Source of the DNA: Conus ventricosus
Taxonomy: Eukaryota; Mollusca; Gastropoda; Neogastropoda; Conidae
Reading direction: 5' to 3'
Length of the DNA stretch: 64,000 nucleotides
NCBI GenBank assembly: GCA_018398815.1
Contig: CM031616.1
Coordinates: 29,171,886 to 29,235,885 of the forward strand
Below the pieces are notes generated by a model. It saw nothing but the letters and a program-made list of their open reading frames with translations, was not told the DNA's origin and did not search any database. The translations under genes and the position numbers were made by a program. This document shows, one piece after another, positions 44,925 to 56,108 of this stretch (positions within the stretch are counted from its first letter, which is position 1; each line of letters starts with the position of its first letter).

Positions 44925-44925
44925 T

Positions 44926-44944
44926 TGGCGACGAGGATGGGATT
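44926..44944 (+). other. Primer binding site, tRNA-Ser type
   Basis: TGGCGACGAGGATGGGATT starts one base after the left LTR. It is complementary to the 3' end, with CCA, of animal tRNA-Ser(GCU) as I remember that sequence. It fixes the element's polarity as +. Confidence 0.8.
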
Positions 44945-46450
44945 TGAGGGAGACCAAAGTTCATTTTCCGACCAGTGAGGGCTTCGATGGGGATATGCCA
45001 GTACAGGAGTGGGGTGTGGCTCTGTAAATTCTCAAGAATGGTTGTAACTCCCGTTTCCAGTTGAGGCCAGCTGCTGATGATGCTCTGACGTTTTTGTTGA
45101 GCGAGGCCATGAACGTTCGGCAGTGCCGTTCGCCTCAGGCCAGAGCGGAGTTATCTTCCGATGGTGGAAACCAAAATCATCAGCGAAAGACTGGAACTCA
45201 CGTCCGTTGAAGGGCGGGCCGTTGTCAGTTTTCACATCTGGGGAATTCCTTGGCGGGAGAAAATCATCTCTAGACGTGGTAGGACGACAGCAGCGGAAAT
45301 GGAGGAGACGATCTCCACTTCGGGGAAACGGCTGTGTTCATCGATGATAACTAGCAGGTACTCTCCTGAAGGGAAAGGACCAGCAAAATCGATGGCTAGT
45401 GAGCTCCAGGGTCGGGATGGAAGAGGGGTTGGGATGATGGGCTCTCTGGATTTGGGACCAGGGCATGAGGCTTGGCAAGGGAGACAAGTCTCGACGGTCT
45501 CTTCGACAAGTCGGTCAATCCGGGAAACCAGACCTTCTCCCGGATGCACTGTTTGGTTTTGACGATGCCTTGGTGCGACTGGTGGGCAATGTCGATGACC
45601 CTGTGTTGTAGGCATGCGGGGATGACCAGTCTATGTCCTCTGAGTATAAGGCCGTCATGAGCAGACAGTTCATCGCGAAATTTTTTATACTCGCTGATGT
45701 CACTGTTGTGCCACTTCCGGACTGGATGGCTGTCATCACTCTTTGGAGGGTTGTGTCATTTTGTGTGGCTGTCCGCACCTCTGCTTGAGTCATCGACCTT
45801 GGCACGAAATGTTTTGCGATGTATCTGACATAGTCCTCGCCAGCGTTTTCACGATGAGGTGTTGATTGGGGGTGGCGACTGATGAAGTCGGCGGGATTCA
45901 GGTGATCTCTGCCTGGAGAGTAGATGAGGTTGATTTCGTAGGGCATGAGTCGAAGGCGCCAGCGGTCAACACGAGCAGTGGCAGGTTTGGGGCTCTTGAT
46001 CATGCCTAGCAGGGGTTTGTGGTCAGTCACTACGGTGACATGAGCACCGAAGAGGTAGAGGTGGAAATGCTCCACCCCGTATACTACAGCCAGCATTTCC
46101 TTTTCTGTCTGCGAGTAGCGCTGTTTGTTGGTGTCAGTGCGCGACTGGCATAACTGAGTACTTTTCCCCTCTGAGTTAGGATGGCGCCGAGACCTACTGG
46201 GCTTGCATCAACAAGGATTGTGGAGTGTTCAGCTGGGTCAAATATGCCATCACCTCGGTGCTCATGAGGCATTGTTTTAGTTTATTGAAAGCGTGTTGTT
46301 GCTCCTGTCCCCATTTCCATGTGGTCTTCTTCTGTGTGAGGAGTCTCAGGGGTTCTGTCAGGGTGGCGTAGCCTGGGATGAAGCGAGAGATGTATTGCGT
46401 CATCCCCAGGAAGGATCTGATTTCGCTGACGTTCGTTGGTGCAGGTGACT
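44945..46450 (-). pseudogene. RNase H and integrase region of the Ty3/gypsy element (inverted)
   Basis: Minus strand, frameshifted several times. The RNase H domain shows ILVDASPVGLGAIL (about 46230) and VVTDHKPLLGM (about 46015). The integrase has a zinc-binding region ending CLPCQ (about 45490), then catalytic blocks AIDFAGPFPSG (D, about 45390), KTDNGPPFNG (D, about 45225) and EANGTAER (E, about 45125). It runs to FEALTGRKMNFGLPQIP, then abruptly into the reversed primer site and LTR, where an accidental stop falls. No chromodomain or usual IN C-terminus follows. Confidence 0.88.
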
Positions 46451-47574
46451 CAGAGATGGTTTTTATTTTCGGGGTCCGGTTTGATGCCTTCCTTTCCAAA
46501 CACATGACCGAAAAATGACAGTTCTGGCACGGAAAAGACGCACTTATCTTTTTGGAGCTTTGCCCCCTTTTCACTGAGTCGCTGCAGTGTAGCGTGTAGG
46601 CTGTGGTCATGTTCCGCTTGTGTCCTGCCGTGGACGATGATGTCATCAGAAAGGTTCTTGACCCCGGGAATGTCGTTTAAGAGTTCAGCAATCACGTTCT
46701 GGAAGATCTCTGAAGCTGCATTCACGCCAAAAAGTAGTCTCTTGTAGCGTCGCAGGCCAGCATGTGTGGTGAAAGTGGTGATGTAGCGGCTTGACTCATC
46801 CAGTTCCAGCTGATGGTAGGCATTTTTCATATCCAGTTTGCTGAATACTGTTGAGCCATTCAGGTCGGAAATGAGGTCGTCAAGAGTCGGCATCAGGTGT
46901 TTTTCTCTCTTGATGGCCCTGTTGGCTTCCCGCATGTCGATGCATACTCTAACTCCGCCTGACTTCTTCGGGACTACTACGATCGGGCTGATCCATGGGG
47001 TAGGTCCGTCGATTTTTTCAATGACATCCATTGCTTCAAGTCTGTCAAGCTCCTTTTCCACGTCTTTGCGGACATGGAATGGTACTCTCCTGTGTCTCTG
47101 GGCCACCGGGGTGACGGACTCATCGATGTGAAGCTTGATGCAGATGTCTTTAATTTTTCCGAGTTCATTGTCAAAAAGGTGGTTATATTTCTCAGCCTCT
47201 GAGGGCAATCTAGGTGTAGAGGCTGTAAATGCAAATTGTATCATGTTCATCGTCTGGGCAGTTGCGCCGCTCAGTATGTTTAAAGCATTGGTCTGGTCTA
47301 TGTCCACAACGTAGAAAATGACTGTCTTGGTCACGTTTTTGAAACAAAGTTCTGTTTTGAAATGTCCTTTCACGGCCAAGGGGGTCTTTGATCCGTAGGG
47401 AAAGATCAAAGGAGAGGGGCGATGGAGGGTGACCTTGGGGCACACTTTTGTGAAGGTGTGTGTATTGACTATGTTGACGGTGGCTCCAGTATCTACGAGG
47501 AAGCTGACTGGGGTCTGGAAGATTTCAGCACTGACCATGGGGCTGTGTTTTCGTTGCGAGGTCAGCGTGAACAC
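46450..47574 (-). CDS. Protease-reverse transcriptase ORF of the Ty3/gypsy element (inverted)
   Basis: A 374-codon open frame on the minus strand. The aspartic protease active site is FLVDTGATVNIVN (about 47490). RT blocks follow: GGVRVCIDMREANRAI, FSKLDMKNAYHQLEL, RLLFGVNAASEIFQ and LSDDIIVHGRT (about 46650), where SDD replaces the common YDD, as in several metazoan gypsy lineages. It ends at a frameshift before the RNase H connection. The protein would be part of a Gag-Pol polyprotein in virus-like particles. Confidence 0.9.
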   Translation of the reverse strand: MFTLTSQRKHSPMVSAEIFQTPVSFLVDTGATVNIVNTHTFTKVCPKVTLHRPSPLIFPYGSKTPLAVKGHFKTELCFKNVTKTVIFYVVDIDQTNALNILSGATAQTMNMIQFAFTASTPRLPSEAEKYNHLFDNELGKIKDICIKLHIDESVTPVAQRHRRVPFHVRKDVEKELDRLEAMDVIEKIDGPTPWISPIVVVPKKSGGVRVCIDMREANRAIKREKHLMPTLDDLISDLNGSTVFSKLDMKNAYHQLELDESSRYITTFTTHAGLRRYKRLLFGVNAASEIFQNVIAELLNDIPGVKNLSDDIIVHGRTQAEHDHSLHATLQRLSEKGAKLQKDKCVFSVPELSFFGHVFGKEGIKPDPENKNHL

Positions 47575-47599
47575 TTCTTCTTCGCTGGATGTGTTGTTT

Positions 47600-48475
47600 T
47601 CTTGTTCATCTGGTGAGGTGAATTCTAGTCGTCGTATTCTTCCTGTAGACTCGCATACTTTGGCAAAGTGTCCGATCTTATGGCAGGCGCTGCACTCCTT
47701 GCCTCTAGCTGGGCATCTGTTGATATGTGGAAAACTTCCACCGCAGTATCTGCATCGTTGGCGGTGATCAGTGTTGTCCCTGGGCTGTCTCCAGGATCCT
47801 TGTAATTATTTTGTCCGCCTCTGCCACGTTTTGATGAATGGTCTGCATCACTGTGGGCTCCCTGTTGATGATTTCTGGAAGTGTGGGGTCCAGTCATATT
47901 GTGTCGATGGTGTGACCCTCGTTTGACGGCATTTACTGATGATGTATCACTGCTGCAGGCCTGTTCTATTTCCGCTGCTCGAGCGTCGGACAGTTCTAAG
48001 GCACGGGCTTCTGCTAACACGTTGGCCAGAGTCATATCATCTTTGAGAGCCTTCCTTCTCACTCTGGAGGATGAGCACCCTTGTAGGATTTGGGAGAGGA
48101 TTTCACGGTCTTTGTCATGGAAATCACACGTGGCTGCTAGGGATCTAAGTTTGGTGTGGAAGGAGTCGATCGACTCACCTTCGTTTTGTGTTGATTGCCT
48201 GAATTTGAACACCTCGTATGATGTGTTGCGTTTGGGGGTGAAGTAGTCAGTGAGGGATTGTTTTGCCACATTGTATTCATCTGGTATCTCTCCGTTATCT
48301 GTCTGTCTGACAGCTCCAACGCCCTTCTGCTCATCCGTGAAACTGTCGTAAATGTTGTATGCTTCATCACCTATGTAATGGAGTAGCATTGCTTTCTTCT
48401 TTTTATCAACGTCAATGTCCATTGTACACAACATGTTTTCAAAGCGATCAATCCATTTTGAGAAGAAAGGCAGTA
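47600..48475 (-). pseudogene. Gag of the Ty3/gypsy element with two zinc knuckles (inverted)
   Basis: Structural capsid protein. It begins abruptly at FFSKWIDRFENMLCTMDIDV with no proper N-terminus. It continues through KKAMLLHYIGDEAYNIYDSF and YEVFKFRQSTQNEGESIDSF to two Cys/His knuckles, CX2CX5HX3C and CX2CX4HX4C (about 47650-47755). A missing CT near 47800 shifts the frame in this copy; the overlapping contig has the longer form. The N-terminal cut coincides with the right inversion breakpoint. Confidence 0.85.
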
Positions 48476-48789
48476 TGATCACTGCGAAACGGGGTGACAA
48501 CATCATTGTGCGGAACTCCTCTCATTTCAAGCCCATCAAGGGTCTGTTTCCAGAGCCCGCTGAAGAAGAGGAGATACTCATACCTGTCCCACCTACCCAT
48601 GCCCAGATACCAGACAGGCAGACGTTTTCACCAGCCCAGATGCCTGGACCGGCTCAGACTCCTGGAGGGCCTGACCCAGCAAGTCCACCGCCTGCACCAG
48701 ATGTGCCAGAACCTGGCGTCCAAAACGCCCCTGCCAGACCAAGTCGACAACGCCACCCCCCCACATACCTGCGTGACTACGTGCGATAG
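48460..48789 (+). pseudogene. Pol C-terminal segment of the Ty3/gypsy element, + strand
   Basis: EKKGSMITAKRGDNIIVRNS then SHFKPIKG is the KGSMxTAxR...xRNSSxFK ending of metazoan gypsy integrases. A Pro-rich tail follows, then RQRHPPTYLRDYVR and a TAG stop at 48787-48789. It is the only coding part that agrees with LTR polarity. Confidence 0.85.
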
Positions 48790-49044
48790 ACAGTGACAAT
48801 CCAATATCAAGACCAGATAGTTTAGATTGATTGATATTACATGATTTCAAAGTGTTGAACTGACAATCCAATATGAATTCATTTACCATAGACATGCACA
48901 ACCAGAGGAATTAATTAAAAAAAAAAAAAATTATAAGCTAAATGTAAATTTGCAGGGTGTAACAAATTTCATCAACATTTCTCATTTGAAGAACATTCCA
49001 CCCTTTTTATCTAATGATGTAAAATATTTGTTGGAAATATCCAT

Positions 49045-49061
49045 TCAAAGGTTGGGAGGAA
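49045..49061 (+). other. Polypurine tract
   Basis: AAAGGTTGGGAGGAA sits directly before the right LTR, the expected plus-strand primer. It supports + polarity of the element. Confidence 0.75.
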
Positions 49062-49275
49062 TGTTGTGTTCATGATCGTACTTTCACTTTCGCTCTTTTT
49101 TTATACTCTCGTTCACGCGCATGCGAGATCTGATTGTTGTTAATACCCAGCATGCTTTTGGGGAACGGTTGAGAAGGTAAACATTCTACAGAATATAGGC
49201 TACGGTTTTTAACCCACCATACTTTCGTTCGAGTCTATTTCATTGTAAGAATATCATTCTTTCACAGATACAACA
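49062..49275 (+). repeat. Right LTR
   Basis: 214 bp, TG...CA, near identical to the left LTR. Confidence 0.95.
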
Positions 49276-49280
49276 CCGGT

Positions 49281-49985
49281 AATCGTGGCGACCCCCAGGT
49301 CATGAGCTGGACTGGCACAACCCTGCCCATCATTTACCGTTCGGCTAGTTGGGATAGGGATCTAGGCTGGGATTTTGTTCAGCTCCCTCTTGAATGATAC
49401 CAAGGAGGGAGCCTCTGCTACTGTTGCAGGCAGGGAGTTCCAGGCTGGGATGGTTGATGGGAAGAAGCTGTACTTGTATGGGTCAGAGGAAGTGCCCAGA
49501 TTAGCAAATTTGTGGTTGTGGTTTGATCTGGTTTTGGCAGATCCTTTCTTGAGGAATTTGTCAGGGGGTATGTCCACAGCGCCATTGACGATCTTGTACA
49601 TGGTTAGCCTCTGCCTGTTTCTTCATGCTTCAAGGGGTTCCCATTCCAGATCTTGCAGCATGGCTGTTACGCTGCTGGTCCAGTCATATTTGTTGCATAC
49701 ATATATCGGGCTGCTCTTCTTTGCACCATTTCGATCTTTTCCTTCTTGCCTGCTTTGTACGGACTCCACACTGATGAGCAATACTCCAGGTGAGGCTGTA
49801 CCAGTGTTAGGTAAGCATTAATTTTGGTGGCTTTATTGGAGATCTTCAGGTTTCTTTTCAGGAAACGTACCTTGCTGTTGGCCTTGTTAGTGACTCTTGT
49901 AACATGGTCTTTCCAGTTGAGGTCACTTCTTATGTCAACGCCAAGGTATTTCGAGCTGTCGACATCGTCCCGGGTATGTCCTTTA
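49281..49985 (-). pseudogene. LINE C ORF2 C-terminus and 3' UTR, cut by the gap
   Basis: The minus strand encodes MYKIVNGAVDIPPDKFLKKG, then PSTIPAWNSLPATVAEAPSL, then FKRELNKIPA-stop (about 49362), a LINE polyprotein ending. Further upstream codons lie in other frames up to the N run. The same sequence continues through 59742 into an RT domain. Confidence 0.88.
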
Positions 49986-50985
49986 NNNNNNNNNNNNNNN
50001 NNNNNNNNNNNNNNNNNNNNNNNNNNNNNNNNNNNNNNNNNNNNNNNNNNNNNNNNNNNNNNNNNNNNNNNNNNNNNNNNNNNNNNNNNNNNNNNNNNNN
50101 NNNNNNNNNNNNNNNNNNNNNNNNNNNNNNNNNNNNNNNNNNNNNNNNNNNNNNNNNNNNNNNNNNNNNNNNNNNNNNNNNNNNNNNNNNNNNNNNNNNN
50201 NNNNNNNNNNNNNNNNNNNNNNNNNNNNNNNNNNNNNNNNNNNNNNNNNNNNNNNNNNNNNNNNNNNNNNNNNNNNNNNNNNNNNNNNNNNNNNNNNNNN
50301 NNNNNNNNNNNNNNNNNNNNNNNNNNNNNNNNNNNNNNNNNNNNNNNNNNNNNNNNNNNNNNNNNNNNNNNNNNNNNNNNNNNNNNNNNNNNNNNNNNNN
50401 NNNNNNNNNNNNNNNNNNNNNNNNNNNNNNNNNNNNNNNNNNNNNNNNNNNNNNNNNNNNNNNNNNNNNNNNNNNNNNNNNNNNNNNNNNNNNNNNNNNN
50501 NNNNNNNNNNNNNNNNNNNNNNNNNNNNNNNNNNNNNNNNNNNNNNNNNNNNNNNNNNNNNNNNNNNNNNNNNNNNNNNNNNNNNNNNNNNNNNNNNNNN
50601 NNNNNNNNNNNNNNNNNNNNNNNNNNNNNNNNNNNNNNNNNNNNNNNNNNNNNNNNNNNNNNNNNNNNNNNNNNNNNNNNNNNNNNNNNNNNNNNNNNNN
50701 NNNNNNNNNNNNNNNNNNNNNNNNNNNNNNNNNNNNNNNNNNNNNNNNNNNNNNNNNNNNNNNNNNNNNNNNNNNNNNNNNNNNNNNNNNNNNNNNNNNN
50801 NNNNNNNNNNNNNNNNNNNNNNNNNNNNNNNNNNNNNNNNNNNNNNNNNNNNNNNNNNNNNNNNNNNNNNNNNNNNNNNNNNNNNNNNNNNNNNNNNNNN
50901 NNNNNNNNNNNNNNNNNNNNNNNNNNNNNNNNNNNNNNNNNNNNNNNNNNNNNNNNNNNNNNNNNNNNNNNNNNNNNNNNNNNNN
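49986..50985. other. Scaffold gap of exactly 1000 N
   Basis: A fixed-size placeholder. The sequence on its two sides overlaps by about 8.77 kb, so probably nothing is missing. Open frames spanning it are meaningless. Confidence 1.
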
Positions 50986-51381
50986 TGGGAAAACTTGGAA
51001 AATGATTTCATCCCCAAAAGTGCAAGTGTTGCATATATGTAACAAACGCTCACCAATTAGATCAGATTATTTTATCCATAATACTATTCTTAAAGAAACT
51101 AATGCTGCAAAATATTTAGGCGTGATTATAGATAGTCGTCTCAAATGGAAAGTTCAAAGAACATTACAATTTAGTATGTAAGAAAGCAAATAACATCTTA
51201 GCTTTCTTATACAGGAATATCAATGACTGCCCCCAAAAGGTTAAAGACGACTGCTACAAAACACTGGTTAGACCAGTACTGGAATATGGTTGCTCAGTTT
51301 TGGGATCCTTACCATCTAAAGGACATTGATAACCTCGAAAAGATTCAGAAGAGAGCAGCACGGTTCGTAACAGGGAACCAC
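50986..51381 (+). pseudogene. Second LINE A copy, RT part (overlapping contig)
   Basis: Same as 41210-41610. The first 50 bp are missing several bases (AATGATTTCA for AATGGAATTTCA), as expected at a contig end. Confidence 0.9.
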
Positions 51382-52804
51382 AGTCTTCTCCTTCATAAGC
51401 TCCATAGATACGGTGTCCAAGGTCATACCAACAGTGTGGATAGCGAGCTTCCTGAAGAACAGACAGGCAGTGGTTGTGAACGGGTCATGCTCATCGTTTG
51501 TACCAGTCAGATCCGGTGTGCCACAGGGGTCAGTGCTGGGACCAGCCTTACTTTTTGGCCTACATCAATGACCTGCCCGACAATCTGACTACAAACAGCA
51601 GGCTCTTTGCAGACGACACAGCAATATACAACAGAATCAGATCTGCTCAGGACCAAGTCCAACTACAGTACGACCTCCAACAGCTTGCTGTTTGGGAGAA
51701 GAGTTGGGACATGCAGTTTCACCCTGCAAAGTGCAGCACCCTCCCTGTCACGCGAAAGAGACGGCCATTACAGTGTGAATACCACCTCCACGGCCACACC
51801 CTGGAAGTTGTAGACTCTGCGAGATATCTTGGAGTCACTCTACAGAACAAGATGGATTGGGACAACCATATCAACTCCATCTGGACCAAAGCCAACCAGG
51901 CCCTGGGGTTCCTCAGACGTAATTTGAAAATCAGCTCCCTAGCATAAAGGCTAAAACCTATAAAACGTTTGTTAGGTCTCTGCTGGAATATTCGGCATCC
52001 GTCTGGGACCCCTATGAGAAACAGCACAAGGTGAAATTAGAAAAAATTCAGAGTAGGGCAGCCCGCTTTGTGCTTAACCGCTACCAACGTACTGCCAGCG
52101 TTACCAACATGCTGCAGACTCTAGGTTGGACGTCCCTTGAGGACAGAAGGAAGAAAGCAAGGCTCTCCATGTTATATAAAATCAAGAACAACCTAGTCAG
52201 CTGCCCGAGGTTAAAACAGCAACTCCATCCTCCCAAGAAGAGAGAGAGCGACGAGGGTCACGACCAGCAGTTCAGCCAACTAGCTGCAGACACCGACTAC
52301 CGGCTAATGTCGTTCCTTCCACGAACAATTGTGGACTGGAACTCCCTACCCCAGAATACTGTTGATGCCAAAACCACTGACACATTTGTGTCACTGGTCA
52401 ATAGGCACCTTCAGTAGATTTCTAAATAAAGCTGTCTTGTTGCGTGCATGGATGAGTGGACGGAAGTTGCGGGCCTGAGCTGCCTACTGCAGCCTGGGGC
52501 CAGCTAGTCCATAGTAATGAATGAAAAGCGACCGTGGTAGCCTGTGGCAGCTCCGCACTTAGTTTTTACCTTTTTTTGGGGGGGGGGGGGGGGGGGGGGT
52601 TTGCTTTTTTTGTGTAGGCTAGTGAGTAGGTAAGTTAGGGGTGGGGGGTGTCACTTTGTGGTATGAATGTGTGTAATCTCATGTTTATGAAAAAGGAATT
52701 AGAATAGGTTGTTTTTTTTTGTTGTTTTTTTTGCAGCAGATCCCCCGTTTTATAGTCTCATAATAATCAGCCTGTTGATTGTGGAGACTCAACGGAAGAA
52801 GAAG
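51382..52804 (+). mobile_element. LINE B (overlapping contig)
   Basis: Same insertion as 41611-43024. Here the RT frame is open across RRPLQCEYHLHGHTLEV, where the other contig lacks a base. It breaks at ISSLA, where the other contig reads through. Confidence 0.9.
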
Positions 52805-53332
52805 ACATCAGAGAAAAGGGGAATACTAGGAAGAACATGAGGAAATTAGAATGGAAACCTTAGAAGAGAGAAGAGCTTTTATCAAACTTAACATCTTCTT
52901 CAAAGGCAGAGCTAAAGTAATTGATATTCCAATGGAACAACTAATACCTGCATCAAATATTGACAGCCACTTACATTCATTTTATCCCAGTTCTGTACGG
53001 CTGTGGAACTCACTGCCGGGTGCCATGAAGATTGCCACAAATGCAATCTCATTTAAAAAACAAATTGATACGACAGTTTTGAGATCTGCATATTGACGAT
53101 TTTCTATTTTTACTTCCCCAGATATTTTACTGTTACCTGGGCTGAATTTGGCCATTGCTTTTAACTTCTTGAATATCGAGTGCGACCCCTTGTAAGTTGT
53201 TGCCAAATTTGCTCCAGGGGCCAACAGTCTGAGTCGCACTATTTTATGTTATTTTATTTTACTTTTTAACATGCGCGCTGGTGACCTACTCGTTTTTGAG
53301 TGAACCAGTATTTTAGGAAGAAGAAGAAGAAG
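52805..53332 (+). mobile_element. LINE A 3' part (overlapping contig)
   Basis: Same as 43025-43556. Confidence 0.9.
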
Positions 53333-53609
53333 CATCTTGTTCACCGTTTCCGGTTCAGCTCTTTGAAAAAAAAGGAAATAAAAGGAAACAGGAAAACAAA
53401 ACTACATTGGAATCCAATATATGCAGCTGAAATATATTAATACAATGGTATTTGTAATGTATGGAGGAATGATAAACAATAAAATTCAAAGAAAAATATA
53501 AAAATTGAATAATACTGAACGCATGATTGAAATTAAAGTACATAAAATCCGTAACAAATCTCAGAATGTTCCGTACAGTTTGCAAATACGTTCCGTTTGA
53601 AGATGGTCT

Positions 53610-54245
53610 CAGCGCGTGTTTTTACCAGTGCGATTACCGGCAAATTGTAACTTGCTTCCTACTGAAGTATCAATTGAGAGGCCAGTGCATGTTCAGGTAG
53701 GTAAACAGAAAAAAGTATGCCAGCAAATCGTTCATCCCAACTGTATAGGTTTTGATGGTTGGTTTCCACATACTAAAAATAGTAAAATCTTACAAAATGA
53801 TATTGACAAACTAAATGAATGGTCTTCTTCTTCTTCCAGTAATGTTCAGCGGTCATCAGGTTGACCATTATTAACATCATTGTGTATGCATTGTGTATTT
53901 TCGTGTAGCCGGTACTCACCCGTCTTAGGACATGAGCATCGGGATCTTTAGAGTCCGTGTATGGTCTTTAGTGCATGTGACACAGACTAGACCTCGGTTT
54001 ATAGTCCCATCCGAACGACTATAGATAGGTATGGTCAGATAAATGGAATTTATATTTCAGTGAAACCAAATGCAAAGTAGGCCCTACTTCATTTAGGTAA
54101 TACTAACCCAAATGAGATATACACTATGAGAGGTAAAAATGGTATGCACACGATCAAAGAGTCAGGAGGAGAAAGATTTAGGTGTGATTTTCGATTTAAA
54201 AAAATAATAATAAAATTTGATTCACATATTTCAAGTGCTCTTCAA
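53610..54245 (+). pseudogene. LINE D remnant (overlapping contig)
   Basis: Same as 43836-44470, including the SINE at 53825-54030. Confidence 0.6.
53819..54036 (-). mobile_element. SINE with (GAA)n tail (overlapping contig)
   Basis: Same insertion as 44043-44260, with the same ATGGTC duplication. Confidence 0.7.
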
Positions 54246-54485
54246 AACTGTAGGTCAGCCATCATGTTGACTATTATTGACCTGTGTACACAGAGGCGTA
54301 GGATAAAATAAACAAGGATCTAATAGGGACAACGAAAAGATAGCTAAAGAGATGCAAAATCGCCTCAGTACCCCGACCGCATACCCCTGAGTTCAGCTCC
54401 GGGCAGCGTGTTGCGGCAGGCACAAAAAGAAAAAAAAAAGGGGGACTCATCTAGCCTAATTAGTATCTGGGGAGGCATACCCGGT

Positions 54486-54698
54486 TGTTGTGTTCATGAT
54501 CGTACTTTCACTTTCGCTCTTTTTTTATACTCTCGTTCACGCGCATGCGAGATCTGATTGTTGTTAATACCCAGCATGCTTTTGGGAACGGTTGAGAAGG
54601 TAAACATTCTACAGAATATAGGCTACGGTTTTTAACCCACCATACTTTCGTTCGAGTCTATTTCATTGTAAGAATATCATTCTTTCACAGATACAACA
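54486..54698 (+). repeat. Left LTR (overlapping contig)
   Basis: Counterpart of 44712-44924. Confidence 0.95.
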
Positions 54699-56108
54699 TT
54701 GGCGACGAGGATGGGATTTGAGGGAGACCAAAGTTCATTTTCCGACCAGTGAGGGCTTCGAATGGGGATATGCCAGTACAGGAGTGGGGTGTGGCTCTGT
54801 AAATTCTCAAGAATGGTTGTAACTCCCGTTTCCAGTTGAGGCCAGCTGCTGATGATGCTCTGACGTTTTTGTTGAGCGAGGCCATGAAACGTTCGGCAGT
54901 GCCGTTCGCCTCAGGCCAGAGCGGAGTTATCTTCCGATGGTGGAAACCAAATCATCAGCGAAAGACTGGAACTCACGTCGTTGAAGGGCGGGCCGTTGTC
55001 AGTTTTCACAATCTGGGAATTCCTTGGCGGGAGAAAATCATCTCTAGACGTGGTAGGACACAGCAGCGAATGGAGGAGACGATCTCCACTTCGGGGAAAC
55101 GCTGTGTTCATCGATGATAACTAGCAGGTACTCTCCTGAAGGGAAAGGACCAGCAAAATCGATGGCTAGTGAGCTCCAGGGTCGGATGGAAGAGGGTTGG
55201 GATGATGGGCTCTCTGGATTTGGGACCAGGGCATGAGGCTTGGCAAGGGAGACAAGTCTCGACGGTCTCTTCGACAAGTCGGTCAATCCCGGAAACCAGA
55301 CCTTCTCCCGGATGCACTGTTGGTTTTGACGATGCCTTGGTGCGACTGGTGGGCAATGTCGATGACCCTGTGTTGTAGGCATGCGGGATGACCAGTCTAT
55401 GTCCTCTGAGTATAAGGCCGTCATGAGCAACAGTTCATCGCGAAATTTTTTATACTCGCTGATGTCACTGTTGTGCCACTTCCGGACTGGATGGCTGTCA
55501 TCACTCTTTGGAGGGTTGTGTCATTTTGTGTGGCTGTCCGCACCTCTGCTTGAGTCATCGACCTTGGCACGAAATGTTTTGCGATGTATCTGACATAGTC
55601 CTCGCCAGCGTTTTCACGATGAGGTGTTGATTGGGGGTGGCGACTGATGAAGTCGGCGGGATTCAGGTGATCTCTGCCTGGAGAGTAGATGAGGTTGATT
55701 CGTAGGCATGAGTCGAAGGCGCCAGGGGTCAACACGAGCAGTGGCAGGTTTGGGGCTTTTGATCATGCCTAGCAGGGGTTTGTGGTCAGTCACTACGGTG
55801 ACATGAGCACCGAAGAGGTAGAGGTGGAAATGCTCCACCCCGTATACTACAGCCAGCATTTCCTTTTCTGTCTGCGAGTAGCGCTGTTCTGTTGGTGTCA
55901 GTGCGCGACTGGCATAACTGAGTACTTTCCCCTCTGAGTTAGGAATGGCGCCGAGACCTACTGGGCTTGCATCAACAAGGATTGTGGAGTGTTCAGCTGG
56001 GTCAAAATATGCCATCACCTCGGTGCTCATGAGCATTGTTTTAGTTTATTGAAAGCGTGTTGTTGCTCCTGTCCCCATTTCCATTGGTCTTCTTCTGTGT
56101 GAGGAGTC

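Larger units (their letters stand above)
44707..49280 (+). mobile_element. Ty3/gypsy LTR retrotransposon with inverted interior
   Basis: A complete insertion with a perfect 5-bp target duplication CCGGT (44707-44711 and 49276-49280). Direct LTRs lie at 44712-44924 and 49062-49275. A + strand primer site follows the left LTR, a + strand polypurine tract precedes the right LTR, and the + strand pol C-terminus lies at 48460-48789. Between about 44950 and 48470 all other genes run on the minus strand: gag, zinc knuckles, protease, RT, RNase H, integrase. So about 3.5 kb is inverted relative to the ends. Gag lacks its first residues and about 60-80 residues are missing between integrase and the pol C-terminus, which suggests small losses at both breakpoints. 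The overlapping contig shows the same arrangement. Confidence 0.9.

Noticed and set aside
45123..47767. Plus-strand ORFs inside the Ty3/gypsy interior
   Set aside because: They are antisense shadows of integrase, RT and gag, whose motifs all read on the minus strand.
49824..51181. Long ORFs of 357-425 residues
   Set aside because: They are open only because they run through 1000 N.
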